64,000 nucleotides of DNA from Hysterangium stoloniferum (lineage: Eukaryota > Basidiomycota > Agaricomycetes > Hysterangiales > Hysterangiaceae): positions 62,001 to 126,000 of the forward strand of contig WHVD01000049.1 of the NCBI GenBank assembly GCA_015178975.1, given 5' to 3'. Numbering within the stretch: position 1 is the stretch's first letter; the number at the start of each line of letters is the position of its first letter. Positions 23,842 through 34,792 of this stretch are shown here, one piece after another. Made by a program: the position numbers and the translations under genes. A model generated the notes under the pieces. That model had not been told where the DNA came from and ran no database searches. It saw only the letters and a list, made by a program, of their open reading frames with translations.

Positions 23842-26204
23842 ATGAACGATCAAGCCTCGTCGCGATTAGAGCGTGTCGACACGCGATTTTCACAAGTCTT
23901 ACCTTCTGTAGATCCGTTCTCACCCAACAGATCGTTGACGAAGGGGTTTATCAATTCGCTTTTGGCTACGGCTTTGTTTCGGTGAGTGTCTCGATACCTA
24001 ATACTTCTTCGACCGGTATTGGGCATCTGATTCTGGTTTTAGCTGTTATCATATTATTTCATTCTTTACAGTGTGGGCAGCGTGTGTTACGCTGATCAAT
24101 GCGAAAAACGTCTATCCGCTCAATTTTCAGCCGACACTTCTTACTGTGTGAGTGGTGTGTAATACGAGAAAAGAAGATGTTCCAGGTATTGAGCCTTGCT
24201 TTAGTATAGGAACGGTCCTGGGTTTTGTCGTGAGCTATAGGTAAGTGTCACGCTTGTGCTATCCGACGACACAGCGCGCTCATAATTCAATGACAATACA
24301 TATAGAACCACTTCGTCCTTCGAGAGGTAATACAATCCACTTACTGCCTTGATTATTGAGCTGGAGAATGATGTTCACTCAGGTATAATGAGGGACGTCG
24401 ATTGTGGTCGCAAATAGTCCTTCATAGTCGAACCCTAGCACGAACGGTTTGGATTCATGTACCTGGTCCGTTTTCTTGAACTTAATAACCTTCAATATTA
24501 CTAAAAGTTACTAGATACTTCTGCCGCAACACCTGAAAGTCAAGATAGAACACCCGAAGAACTGAAATCCCGAACGCTAGTAGAGAAAAAAACAGTCGTC
24601 AACCTAATCGAAGGTTTTGCGTTAGTATAAAACATCTTTTTTCTAAAAACACACGCACATATCATTTCTCACTCAATTACAGCGTCTCCGTCAAACACTA
24701 CTTACGTGGCGAAGAAGGGACCTACTACGAAGACCTATGGCCCCTCGTCAAATTTCTCCCAGCGTATCAACTCCCCACCGCCCTGCCCCCAGGCCTCTCG
24801 GGCATCGACGAAGAATTTGAAATAAGCGATCTCAACGGTTCCGACCCCAATGCGACCCTCACCTCCCCCACACGCCAAACTACCGCATTCCCCTCTTCCC
24901 AGCTACCCCTCCCCAACACACAATCCCTCCGCAAGAAACCATCAAGTGTTACTTCTCCCTCGTCTCCATTTCCGAATGGTATACAACGTCGCACGTCGTT
25001 TGCCCCTACCTCAGCGACACGCCCATCCTTTCGTCCGTTACAGGGGGATGAGCCGCAGCTTCTACCAGCCCGTCTTCCGCCCAAGTTATCGTATTTCGAT
25101 GTATTCCCCTTTTCGCTTTTAGTGAAATTTTTGATGAAGCGGGGTAAGGATTTAAAAGGACGGAAAGCTGCAAGGGTGAGAGCGAAGTTGGGGAGAGGGC
25201 GGAGGGGGGCGATTGTTAGCTATAATGTGCCTTTGGAGATTACACTTTATTTGGTAAGGCGTTTGGACTCTTATTTGAATCAAAGTTGACGCAGGGATAG
25301 AGCTCGTATATTTCAGCTTTACAGCGGAGGAAGGTGGTTGATGTCCCGACAACAAGTGTGTTACGCGTTCCCTTAATTCTCCGACTAGTATTTTAATCGC
25401 TTTCTAAACAGATCTTCTAATTGCGTCATTAAACGGTTTAGTTGATTCTCTGACGGGATTGGAAAGAATATTGACGACACCCATACCTTTTTCGTACATC
25501 ATTTTCTTAAACGGTCTGCATTCTACAGCTAATAGATTTTATTTCGCAGATACTCGATACATCTTTGGGTTGTCACAACAATTTATTGTCTTGCCTTGGT
25601 ACGTGAATTAATCTACTGAATGGACCGAATTAAATACAAGCTTTTTAGCCTCTGCAAATCTGGAAAACTATGAACTGGCTGACTATTCCCGCGACTTCTA
25701 TTCTGGTAAGCACACATGTGATCATGGTGATTTTTATCTTAGTTTATCTTTCAGAGCTTTATATTCTTTGGATTCCTTGTTGCTGGAGAAGAAATTGAGA
25801 GTAAGAGCTTGTTCACACTTACATCCTACACCTAATATCTTAATAACATCAGACCCATTCGGCTATGATAAAAATGACCTTGTACGTCCTATTCCAGTTT
25901 CCAATTAACCTCTTTGGTCTTAACCAACATGGCTTTACAAAACTTACAGAACATGGACTATTTCACCCACTCCATCATCCGCACTGAGCTCATTGCAATG
26001 ACTGCCCTCCCCACTCCCAACCCCTCGGACTGGGCATTTTCCCCCCTAAATGATGTAGTCTTCGACGCCCATAATCTGCCGACAGATAAGAACGCAAGCA
26101 AGGTCATTGAACGAACGACTCCCGACGAGTGGGTTTCGCGAGGTCCGACCCAAATTGGGGAGGCGTTGTCGAGGGGCGTTGAGAGAGCCCCAGTCTCTTA
26201 TTGA
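23842..26204 (+). CDS. Bestrophin/UPF0187 family membrane channel, 544 aa
   Basis: Fourteen exons join in phase: 23842-23981, 24043-24147, 24205-24240, 24306-24326, 24383-24465, 24515-24620, 24683-25253, 25301-25355, 25412-25493, 25550-25598, 25649-25705, 25755-25800, 25853-25881 and 25950-26204 (1635 nt). Family landmarks: TVIGTVLGFVVSYRTTSSFE, then RYNEGRRLWS, near residues 80-115; VKHYLRGEEGTYYEDLWPLV at about 165; YNVPLEITLYL at about 345; DSLTGLERILTTPIPFSY ending near 400; membrane segments at about 401-416 and 425-446; and the GEEIENPFGYDKNDL signature. A Ser/Pro-rich, probably cytoplasmic insertion (about residues 205-285) sits in exon 7. Relatives are chloride or anion channels of the plasma membrane or organelles. 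The model has no internal stop. A decayed inverted partial copy lies at 19320-20395. Exon 1 could be preceded by another exon. Confidence 0.85.
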
Positions 26205-27480
26205 GGACAACAACGATGGAGGCACTTTCATGAGCGATAAACATGATATTCCACAGAAGTACTGCCGATCTTAATCTGTATTATTTTCATTATTTTAGAT
26301 ACACTTCAACACAGGCCTTACTAGCACGCCCGCATATGTTCCCCCATTCACACTCCAGATTGAGTTATAGACTATGTTTTTGTTGTCGTGTTTGCTTTCC
26401 TTCCATGTAAGATGCCGGTATCACGTGAATATTGCCATCTTGCTTCCAGCCCTATTACAATAATCACACTACTCACCTTCAGTTGCAATGAAGGGCTTGA
26501 TGCAAAATTAGTCATTATTCGCCCCCTTCGAGATTTGGCGGTCGGATTAGTGCAGTAATTCAGTGCATCGTCAGGAAAAATCTTTTTCTTTCTTTGTATA
26601 TTTCACCAACCATAATGGCGGAAAACTTTCAAGTTAAATATTAATAGGCCATTATCGCTTGGTCGCAATAGATCAGTCTACCAATAGTCCTTGACGGCTC
26701 ACCATGCTGGTGTCTCGTGAGTCCGTAAGCTCACCTTCCTTCTCGCTCCATACTACGTAGTCTACCCTAAAATGTTTTCTTGATGTTAGCCACAACAGCG
26801 ATCAGGTATTATGCAGGTTCACTTGAGAAGTCTTGAGGCTACGCTCGCAGATGCATATACAAAACGTTTGAGCTGGGGGCTCGCTCCGAATGGTTTGCCG
26901 GACTCAAGGTCCGTCAATATATCCTGAATGCTGCGGTTTCTCCTAATGCAAAGACTAATAATCTTGGCAAATTAGAATGAGAGGGAAAAGCAGAGCTATA
27001 GTTATCGATCAGATATGGGGCTAGGTTTTAGAATTGGGTGTTATGAGCACGGACAAGGAGTGATTCTTGGGTTACAGTTATCATTTGTGTTGCTGCCATA
27101 TGGCTATTGTTCTCAAGGCGTATATAAGTGTAGAAAATGAATGGCCAGATTGGGAAACGAACCCAGTATATAGCAAGGGCGGTACCAATTACACAATCTA
27201 ACAATACGGTATCCGTTTGCCTCCTACCAGACACAGAGGTCAAACGGGAATTCTTTTCTTCTTTTCTTGTGAATATTGCAAAGCTTCGAGATTGATTTCA
27301 ACACTGGGAGAGGTTGGTCGAGAGCAGCAATCTAGATTCCCCGACTGTTCTAGTCCAGCTATTTCTCCGAGGTTTTACAAATATTTCACCGAGTAGCAAG
27401 TCTTGGAATATTCCGGCGTTTCTCTGGAATCACAATTTGTTTGGTCAGCAGGTCTGTCGATCGAGTAAACTAACGTGATC
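26205..27480. other. Intergenic, no gene recognised
   Basis: Only short unsupported frames. It includes a tRNA-like stretch at 27140-27215, listed separately. Confidence 0.5.
27140..27215 (-). repeat. tRNA-derived SINE-like stretch
   Basis: The minus strand contains GGTTCGTTTCCC (Pol III B-box-like, in a CTGGG...CCCAG stem) and GTAATTGGTA (A-box-like). Outer stems TAGATTG and CAATCTG can pair. The space between the boxes is too short for a functional tRNA. A similar stretch occurs at 34590-34690, so a tRNA-derived SINE is more likely than a gene. Confidence 0.35.
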
Positions 27481-27481
27481 C

Positions 27482-27610
27482 CTATGACAAAGTTCACATA
27501 CTTTGTGGACATTTTACGGCAGGATTGTTTTCAGGTAATAGCGCAGCGGTTCTTCTCCTGAATGTTTACCTCGGATAGCATTCTCCAAGTCATCACTGCG
27601 GAGTTCATTC
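27482..27610 (+). pseudogene. PhzF N-terminal fragment
   Basis: Similar to the start of the intact PhzF-like gene: ATGACAAAGTTCACATACTT, then GGTAATAGCGCAGCGGTTCT, then a stretch matching the TCGGATAGCA..TCTCCAAG..ATC region. Indels break the frame, and only about 40 codons' worth remains. Confidence 0.7.
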
Positions 27611-28079
27611 GGTGTTTGTAATTTCTGTATGTTCACGACTTGGACCTAGCTGGAAGGCCCGCAAGAAGGTACCAGGCACCTCCTGATCGCCAAGTTAACC
27701 TACCCATCTGCCTATGTCCGACCGATAGGGAAAATGCCCTTACAGACTGAATTGAGTTGGGCTTATCAGGCGGTTATATATAGTTAGAACGGTTGGAGCC
27801 TTAGTAAAGCATCGGGAGCTTTTGGAAAATCCAGGTTGTTAATCACATATCCCATGAAAGCCGTGATTTCGGAATGGATTTTTTCCATCTAGTGAGAATC
27901 AATGCACCAAGCTATCATCATAGCCCCGCCTCCTATATTTTGACTCTCATTTGGATATTACCGCAAGGAGAGGTCAACCCAGCACGGTTCAAATTCTGTC
28001 TGGTCAGCGGTCTATGCTGGAACTTCTCGATGATTAAGCCAACTACTGCAGTTGGATATACGCAATCACTTAATACACA

Positions 28080-28560
28080 TGCTTGCATATTTCATAGCGG
28101 ATGCTTGTACGGCAGACCCCTTTCAAGGCAATAGTGTGATTTCCTAGACCATAGCGTGATTACCTCGGATAGCATTGCCATCGCTACAGAGTTCAGCTTA
28201 GCGAAAACAGCATTTATCGATCCCATTAAAGCTAAGCCAGGACATGTCCGTCACTGTTGGTTCACTCCTTCCATATGGTCTCCGCCATGCGGACATGTTA
28301 CTTTAGCAACTGTATACGTTTTATTCAGCTCACGTCCGGGCACCCGGCTTCCACAAACAGTAAAGCAAATCAAATTTGAAACGTATTCCATGGTTTTAGC
28401 AGCTAAAAGAACATAGGATGGAAGGATAGAACTCGAATTCCCTGTCGGTGAATCTACAACCGTGCAGAATGAAACCGAAATTGTTACGAATTGTTACTCG
28501 GACTTTTCATGGCAGCGGAAGATTAACGATGCCATTCGTCGCCAAAGCATCAGGACTTTA
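28080..28560 (+). pseudogene. PhzF pseudogene, first two thirds
   Basis: It follows PhzF exon 1 from the YFIVDA region to beyond the GGK/HRSGKL region. The best-preserved part, 28156-28416, reads ATEFSLAKTAFIDPIKAK and then CGHVTLATVYVLFSS. An in-frame TAG follows at 28414, and other changes interrupt the frame on both sides. The second exon is absent. It ends right before the promoter of the secreted-protein gene at 28698. Confidence 0.8.
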
Positions 28561-28697
28561 ACCAATGTGCGCTCTGGAGGCTGAAATATAAATGGTTATT
28601 ACTTTATTATACCGAATTCTATAAAAGTGCAGCCTCGGTTTTTTAAAGTCTCATCGTACTACTTTCCACAGTATCTACAGCTCCTCATCGACGGGTC

Positions 28698-29035
28698 ATG
28701 GTCGCTTTCCAGTCTACTGTCAACTATCTTCTCCTCATCCTCGCACTCCCTTGCTTTGTTTCCTGTGCGGATGCTGAGGCGAGAGAGCGCCCGCGCCCCG
28801 TTATACTCAAGAAGAGATTAGTTTCCAGAATTAATCTCTGCTCAGCAGGCAGTACCTTTTGTGGCATTGACATTACTTGTTGCCCAAAGGACACAACTTG
28901 CTGCGACCCATACAGTACGAAGGCAATTTATGATAGATAATAACGTACAAGAATAACGTTTGTTTTATGGCAGACTGCTGCCCTGTGGGCTATTACTGCA
29001 GCGAAACTGGTTGTTGGCCTAACGATGACAACTAA
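28698..29035 (+). CDS. Small secreted cysteine-rich protein, 92 aa (family member 1)
   Basis: Exons 28698-28914 and 28974-29035 (59-nt intron) give 93 codons including the stop. It begins with a signal peptide (MVAFQSTVNYLLLILALPCF, about 23 aa), then a short propeptide ending in a KKR Kex2-type site, then a mature part with ten cysteines in paired CC steps. The promoter region, start, intron position and CC spacing match the two genes at 39834 and 57413, so the three form a family. It has no membrane anchor. It is probably exported; the function is unknown. Granulin-like stacked CC pairs are a structural resemblance only. A Tc1/mariner-type element is inserted 63 bp after the stop. Confidence 0.75.
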
Positions 29036-29533
29036 TTGCGGCGGTATATAAGAATGTTTCGCTAGGCATATATTTTAGATGGCTAAACCCTGGACATACA
29101 GTAGCTCAAAAAACTGTCCCAATGTCTCACACTTTTGCAAAAGAAATTAAATAGGAAATGATCTAGCAACTTTCAAATGATGGCTTGGTAAGAGTAGCTG
29201 ATTTTTGGGATCTGATGATGAGAACTATCTGCCACTTAGGTTCAGTTAATCACATTTGCCAAATATATAGATTTTTAAACTTAGCAATCCATTGGGACAG
29301 TTTTTTACCATGATATTGATAAAAGCATAGAAAATAATTGACCCAACCTGGGATTGAACCAAGGTTCCTTTGACTTGGTTAACCCCTCGAGGCTTTTTAG
29401 TATTGTTCCCTGTAATTTTCTTATTCTTTTTACTAGCTAATACACCTTCTAGGAATATTTCTAAGGTAGAGTAAATAGTTAGTGCCTATATTGGGATAAG
29501 CTGTCATTCTATTTTTAGACACCCTATATGTCA

Positions 29534-29600
29534 AAGCACCTAGCAGAGGACCCTTCATTTATTCTTTTCTCTTTGGATATCCCTCTGCTAGGTGAGTAGT
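29534..29600. repeat. Small inverted repeat inside the mariner-type element
   Basis: CACCTAGCAGAGG and its exact inverse CCTCTGCTAGGTG bracket about 40 bp. TTGGATATCCCTCTGCTAG is repeated again at about 29647. It may be a tiny foldback element or a local rearrangement. Confidence 0.5.
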
Positions 29601-29684
29601 TTTTCATCTTGTATATGTATGTATAAATACATTAGCTAACTCCACTTTGGATATCCCTCTGCTAGCCTTGTGTGAGTCCACAGG

Positions 29685-30530
29685 TGTTAAGTTCTGGATC
29701 TCTGGGCAGAATTTCTGGTGGATATTCCAGATGCTTCCCAGAACATGTCCATGGAGTTCTGGATAATTATTCTGGGAGTTTCCAGGGATTAGTCTGGGGA
29801 GTATTGGAATATTACCAGAATACGGGATGGACTTGGCTTCAGCTTATGTACTGTGCCCTCATGCACTCACTCAGGTGTCCATATTTCAGAGGGCAGATAT
29901 ATGCTGGAGTGTTTATGGATACTCAGAGTTCTGGAGGGTTCCAGATATTGAGCATACAGAAAGACATAAGGGATAAGAAACTAAGTTGAGATACAAACTA
30001 ATTTGAGACTAAAACTGAGGAGTAAGTACATGACTATGGAAGACTATATAGATGTTCCAATAATTGTACTACAAGTCTGGGAGTATAATAAGACCTATTT
30101 GGAACTGTTTCCAAACTAAGCATATAATAATGAGTCAGATAAATGAGGATACAAGGATGGGGACAGATCAGGGAATAAGGGCAAGAACAATAAACAAATG
30201 AATGAACATCTGTCAACCAGTCAGTTACCAAATGTGGAACAATGGAAGTGAGTCAGAATATCCACAGATATCTGATACCATCCAGAAATGGATCCTAACA
30301 CTATAATGATTAAGTGTGCATATTTCCAGGAAAGCCATGGGTTCCAGGCAGGTCAGAACATTGGCATAGAGAAGTGACAAGGGTTGACAGGGATAATCAA
30401 GTGAAGGACAGGTCATGGATTAAAGATGTATATAGAACAAATGTGGGGAGTCCAGGTCAGGAAATGTCCAAGGACACATGGAGATGCTAGCCAGAAAAGG
30501 GTGGAGTCCAATGGGTTCTGGGTCATAACA
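29685..30530 (-). mobile_element. Solo LTR family 3 (LTR-3a)
   Basis: On the minus strand it starts TGTTATGACCCAGAACCC and ends CTTAACA, like the family-3 copies at 47132 and 51299. It carries the shared motif (read here as GGCTTCAGCTTATG) at about 29833. Flanks are ACAGG and GGAGG, a diverged or imperfect target duplication. It is inserted in the mariner-type element. Confidence 0.7.
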
Positions 30531-31120
30531 GGAGGTGTGTAGTTGAGGGCAGAATACTAGATTGGGATTTGAGTTGAATGGTACTTGAGGGATGAGGGTT
30601 AGGTTCTGGTGGATTCCAGATCTTGATACTAGTCTGGAAGATAGTTCAAAACCTGATATGATGTCTAGGAAATACTCTGTGGAGTCTCCCAGAACAAATA
30701 TTTACAATGGGCCCTATTTGAGGTTGTCCTTACAATGCCTAGATGACTACAAGCTGTAATGAAGGCCCAGGGGAGCAATACCAAATATTGAATGGCTATA
30801 ATGTATTTCATGAAATGATGCTAAAAACACTGTCCTGATCCACCACAGATTCCAAAAATTAATATCTCCAAAGATCTTCATTGGATTCACATCAGTAATA
30901 GATGGTTCTCAAAATCAGATCCAAAAGACCATTGTATCCCACCAAGCCATCATTTAAAAGTTGCTAAATCATTTCCCATTTGATTATTTTTTAAAAAAAA
31001 AGTGCAAAACATTGGGACAGGTTTTTGAGCCACTGTAGACAGTGGTTTTTTGTAGGTTGAAGTATTACCTTGGAGTCTGTTACTGTACAATCAAGTGTTG
31101 ATAGAGAATTGATGATGTTC

Positions 31121-32263
31121 TGTATTAGGACCCATACATAATTTTGCCCTCAGCCCTGACTTTTCAATCAATATCCACATTCAATCTTGGCATTGACTCA
31201 GAACCCATTCCTCATTACTCACAAAGTTTGGTCAACACTCATCTTTGGTCCTCATGCAGTAACATTAAGATCTTCCTTCAGTATCTGACATCAATCTTGA
31301 CCATGACCCTACATTGTGTGAAAACATCAGGTGAATTCTTGGGACCTGAGATTCCTGTTTCCCAATATGTCTTATTGTTCTTGTTGTTAAGCATGGGCTC
31401 ACAGGTGGGTCTCTGGGGGAAACCCACAGAAGTTCCAGCAAAGGACTTGGCTTCAGCTTATGTGCTGCACCCTTGCAAGATCACATTGTCCAACTTCAGA
31501 CAGGGATGGATGGGAAACCTGTGGGTTCTGAGAATATGCTGAGGCAGATACTAAATTGAAGAAGTACAAATAATAGCTAGACTATATAAACTAGTAGGTT
31601 ATTGTACTACATATCCAGAGAGACAAAAAGCCATAACAAGCATACAATAAGACAATAAACCAGACATCAAATGGATTGGAACAAGGGGCAGACTGAACCA
31701 GATGTCAAATGGGCAAAGAGAGATTGGGAACAGGGGGTCCAGAATGTCTGGGCAGAGTCTGGTGGCTGGTTCATGCCATATAGAGAGTCAGATATCTTTC
31801 CAGGTCCCAGCAGGTTTCTTGGTCCTAACACTTGTTGTTCACCCATTTTGCACTATTGCCTTTTTGTGTCCCTTTTCTCTCTTATTGTATGTCTGGATTT
31901 GTAATACAATAACTCCTACCCATAACTCACCACCTTGACATGTAGCTACAGTATGTACAAACCATTCAGAATATCAACTGAGATATCAACTTACCATCAA
32001 CCCATAATATTCATCTACATATTATGTATCTTAGGTTTTTGTTGGCCTTTGGGTTTTTGTCAGCCCTAGATAAAACTTGGATTTATCAATTACCCTTACT
32101 ATTATTTAATCTTGACCTTAACTCTTTGGTCCCCAACATCCTCACTTGTATCATTGTTCTGTTTTGACACTTATACATAGTCAATTGGGATCTCCTCAGT
32201 CTCAAGAAAATGCTAAGTACCTTGCCCATCTGAAATTAAGGATAACTGAACATTTTGTGAGGG
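31121..32263 (+). mobile_element. LTR-like repeat family 5, copy 1
   Basis: This block and the next one (from 32264) share extended similarity, for example ATCTTGGCAT..GACTCAGAACC and GTTTGGTCAACACTCATCTT. It starts TGTATTAGGACCC and contains an AGAATATCAACT stretch like family 1. A family-4 LTR is inserted at 31385-31830. Old and degraded; the borders are approximate. Confidence 0.5.
31385..31830 (-). mobile_element. Solo LTR family 4 (LTR-4a), duplication CTTGT
   Basis: It runs on the minus strand from TGTTAGGACC to CTTAACA. CTTGT flanks it on both sides (31380-31384 and 31831-31835). It is similar to 32548-33022. The shared motif, read inverted as TTGGCTTCAGCTTATGTGCT, is at about 31447. 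Confidence 0.85.
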
Positions 32264-33060
32264 TGTTATAACCTGTATACAATCTCATCTTTGGCTGATA
32301 TTGATATCCACCCCCAATCTTGGCATCAACTCAGAACCCAATCCTCATCCCTTATGAAGTTTGGTCAACACTCATCTTTGGTACTTATGCAATAATGTTA
32401 AGATCTACAGATCTGATATTGGTCCCAATCACAGACAGCCCCATGTTATGCAGAAATGTCAGGCATATTCTCAGGATCCGAGATCCCCATTTCCCAATGT
32501 CTTATTATTCTTGTTGTTCACCTATTTTGTACTATCATCTTGTTATGTGTTAGGACTGGGAAACCCACCAGAACCTGGAACCCATCCTATAGGTATTTGA
32601 CTCTCTATATTGTATGAACCACTCACCAGACTCCAACTGGACAATCCAGACCCCCTTGTTCTCAATCCACCCTTGCCCATTTGACATCTGTTCATCTGCC
32701 CCTTGTTCCCAATCCGTTTGACATCTGGTATATTGTTTTATGCTATGCTTGTTATGTCTTTTTGTATCTCTGAATCAGTAGTACAATAGTCTATAAGTCT
32801 ATATAGTCAAGTAGCTATCTGTGCATACAATCCGATCAGAAAATTGACTAAGTATCACTCTAGTAACTTGCCCCTGCATATTCTTGGAACCCAAGGGTTT
32901 CCCATCCTGAAGTTGGACAATGTGATCTTGCAAGGGTGCAGCACATAAGCTGAAGCCAAGTCCTTCCCCAGAACTTCCATGGGTTTCCCCCAGAGACCCA
33001 CCCATAAGCCCCACACTTAACATTATGTCCCTTTTGTAGTCTCAGTTAATAACTAATAAG
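32264..33060 (+). mobile_element. LTR-like repeat family 5, copy 2
   Basis: It starts TGTTATAACCTG directly at the end of copy 1 and follows it until about 32547, where another family-4 LTR is inserted. Its 3' part is missing or unrecognisable. Confidence 0.45.
32548..33022 (+). mobile_element. Solo LTR family 4 (LTR-4b), duplication TTATG
   Basis: It begins TGTTAGGACTGGG and ends CACACTTAACA. TTATG lies at 32543-32547 and 33023-33027. The shared motif AGCACATAAGCTGAAGCC is at about 32939. Confidence 0.9.
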
Positions 33061-33780
33061 AAATTGTTAAAAAAAATGACTTACTTTCAGGGATGAAGGT
33101 TCCACTGTTTCACCCCCTGACTCCAAATTCAAACTAGATTCTGTTCATGTGTTTTGCTGGTTTCTAATTAGTTATGTTGACACCTGGATGTCACTATGAC
33201 TCACCTTGACCATCCTTGCCTCTGGCAACTCTGAAAACCTTACCTTTCTCTCTTCTCAAGCCTGTTCATCTTTCCTCTGCTCCACCCCCCAACATCTCTT
33301 ATCAGCTTCTTCAGCAGCTAGCTGCTGCTCCTTCACCTCCTCTTCTCTCTCTGCCTTTTCCAACACCTGCAAGAAGCTTCTCTTCCCTCTCCTCCTCCTA
33401 TTTTCACCTCCCATTCTCCATCTTCTGTGTAATTTTAGCCATGGCCACCTTGCTGGCACCCAATACAGGAGTGGGGCCTAAAGCTCCTAACACTGGCACT
33501 GCACCTATCATGGTCTTTGTGGTGTGTTTTGGTTTGGAGTACATGCTTGTAGGAGAACAAAGGAATATGGAGTGGAAATGGTTTTTTTGTTTTGTTTTTA
33601 TATTCATTTTCTTCAACCTTGGCATAATTGTTCAGGATCACATGACTTCTTGACAACATCTTCATTCCTGATAGCCAACAACTTTGACAAATCCTGTTCA
33701 ACAACTGACAGGCTGTGACAGCTCCTATGTATTCAATACTATCTTAGGCCTCCTTGGGAAATTGGCCTAATGGGGGATAC
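33061..33780. other. No confident gene
   Basis: A plus-strand frame (33216-33653) is serine/proline/leucine-rich at first and has a low-complexity look. It sits between LTR relics and shows no recognised domain, so it is not called. Confidence 0.35.
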
Positions 33781-34792
33781 TGTTAGGACTTATATGTATG
33801 CCATTGTTTTGGACCCCTGTGACCTGTTTTAGACTCAAAACCCTTCATCAACTCACTATTGGTACCCCCACCCAAGGTATCACCACTTGTGGCACCCCTG
33901 ACACTTATTTTGTTATAATAGTTAACCCTCTAGCCTTCTGTTCCATCTCCATCCCATCTGCTCCCCCATCACCATCTCCCTTTACATGTCTCACCTGCCA
34001 CCTCAGACCCCTTTTAGTATTGTTTAGTATTTTACATTTAGTCTCCCCACCTTGTCATCAACTTCTTATGTTCTGTTTCACCCTTTTCTTCCTTGATTGG
34101 CCCTCCAGTCAGCAGCACCACCCATCTTATTGTAGTATAAAGTCTTTTTCATGTATACTACAGTTCTTCAGTTTGAAAATTGACTTAGATTACCCTCTAC
34201 TAGTTCTCAGTCTCATGCCTCCCTTCTCAATACTCTTGTAGATGTTCTCAGAAAGCCACAAACCCTTACCTTATGACTCTTAGTATTTTGGTCCCCAAGC
34301 ACTTCAGCCTTGATCCTGCTGATTGTGGCCCTCTCTAAACCAGTTCTAGTCTGGATTTGAGTGGAGGATGGTCACAATTTCTTCAATATCCAATATTTTA
34401 CTGAAAAACCCTTACATTTTTAAGTAAGACTATTCCTTCTAGCTATGACTACATATTCTATAAGTTTATATTTGATTACCCCAAAATTTTATATTTAAGA
34501 CTTGTATGCCCTTTTAAAGTATGCACAAATGTCATGGTAAACAGAATTATCTGGGTTATTACCTAATCTTTGGGATAGGATGTATTCTCTGGTATTTGTG
34601 TGACTTTTAAAATACATAGCAAGGGTGTTACCAATTACACCACCTGACCCCTGGGAAACAGTGCTAGCATTTCACAATCTAACAACTCATCCATCTGAAA
34701 TTAGGACATCTGAGTAGATTTGCAAGGGTGCAATATATAAACTGAAGACAAGTCCTACCAACCTTCAGCTGATTCTCAGCCCCTGATATTAC
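33781..34792 (+). mobile_element. Degraded LTR-like repeat
   Basis: It begins TGTTAGGACTTAT and near its end (about 34728-34760) carries a worn form of the shared motif (GCAATATATAAACTGAAGAC, then AAGTCCT), ending GATATTACA. No target duplication was found. A SINE-like stretch sits at 34590-34690. Confidence 0.4.
34590..34690 (-). repeat. tRNA-derived SINE-like stretch
   Basis: The minus strand reads GGGGTCAGGTGGTGTAATTG, then GTAACACC, which is A-box- and D-arm-like, with CTTGCTATGTA downstream as in the 27140 copy. It is probably the 5' part of a tRNA-derived SINE. Confidence 0.35.

Larger units (their letters stand above)
29099..31035. mobile_element. Tc1/mariner-type DNA transposon, non-autonomous, TA duplication
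   Basis: The ends are inverted repeats of about 95 bp: the left starts CAGTAGCTCAAAAAAC and the right, inverted, starts CAGTGGCTCAAAAACC. TA lies at 29097-29098 and at 31036-31037. The uninterrupted flank is seen behind the related genes at 40233 and 57812 (...CGACATAGAGGG...), which shows the target TA. No transposase frame was found. Roughly 850 bp of the interior is an inserted LTR (29685-30530). Confidence 0.8.

Noticed and set aside
27140-27215. tRNA gene on the minus strand
   Set aside because: B-box and stems are present, but the middle is too short for a cloverleaf; a similar degenerate copy exists near 34590.
33216-33653. Plus-strand frame of 145 codons between LTRs
   Set aside because: Low-complexity Ser/Pro/Leu composition in pyrimidine-rich DNA, no domain, surrounded by LTR relics.
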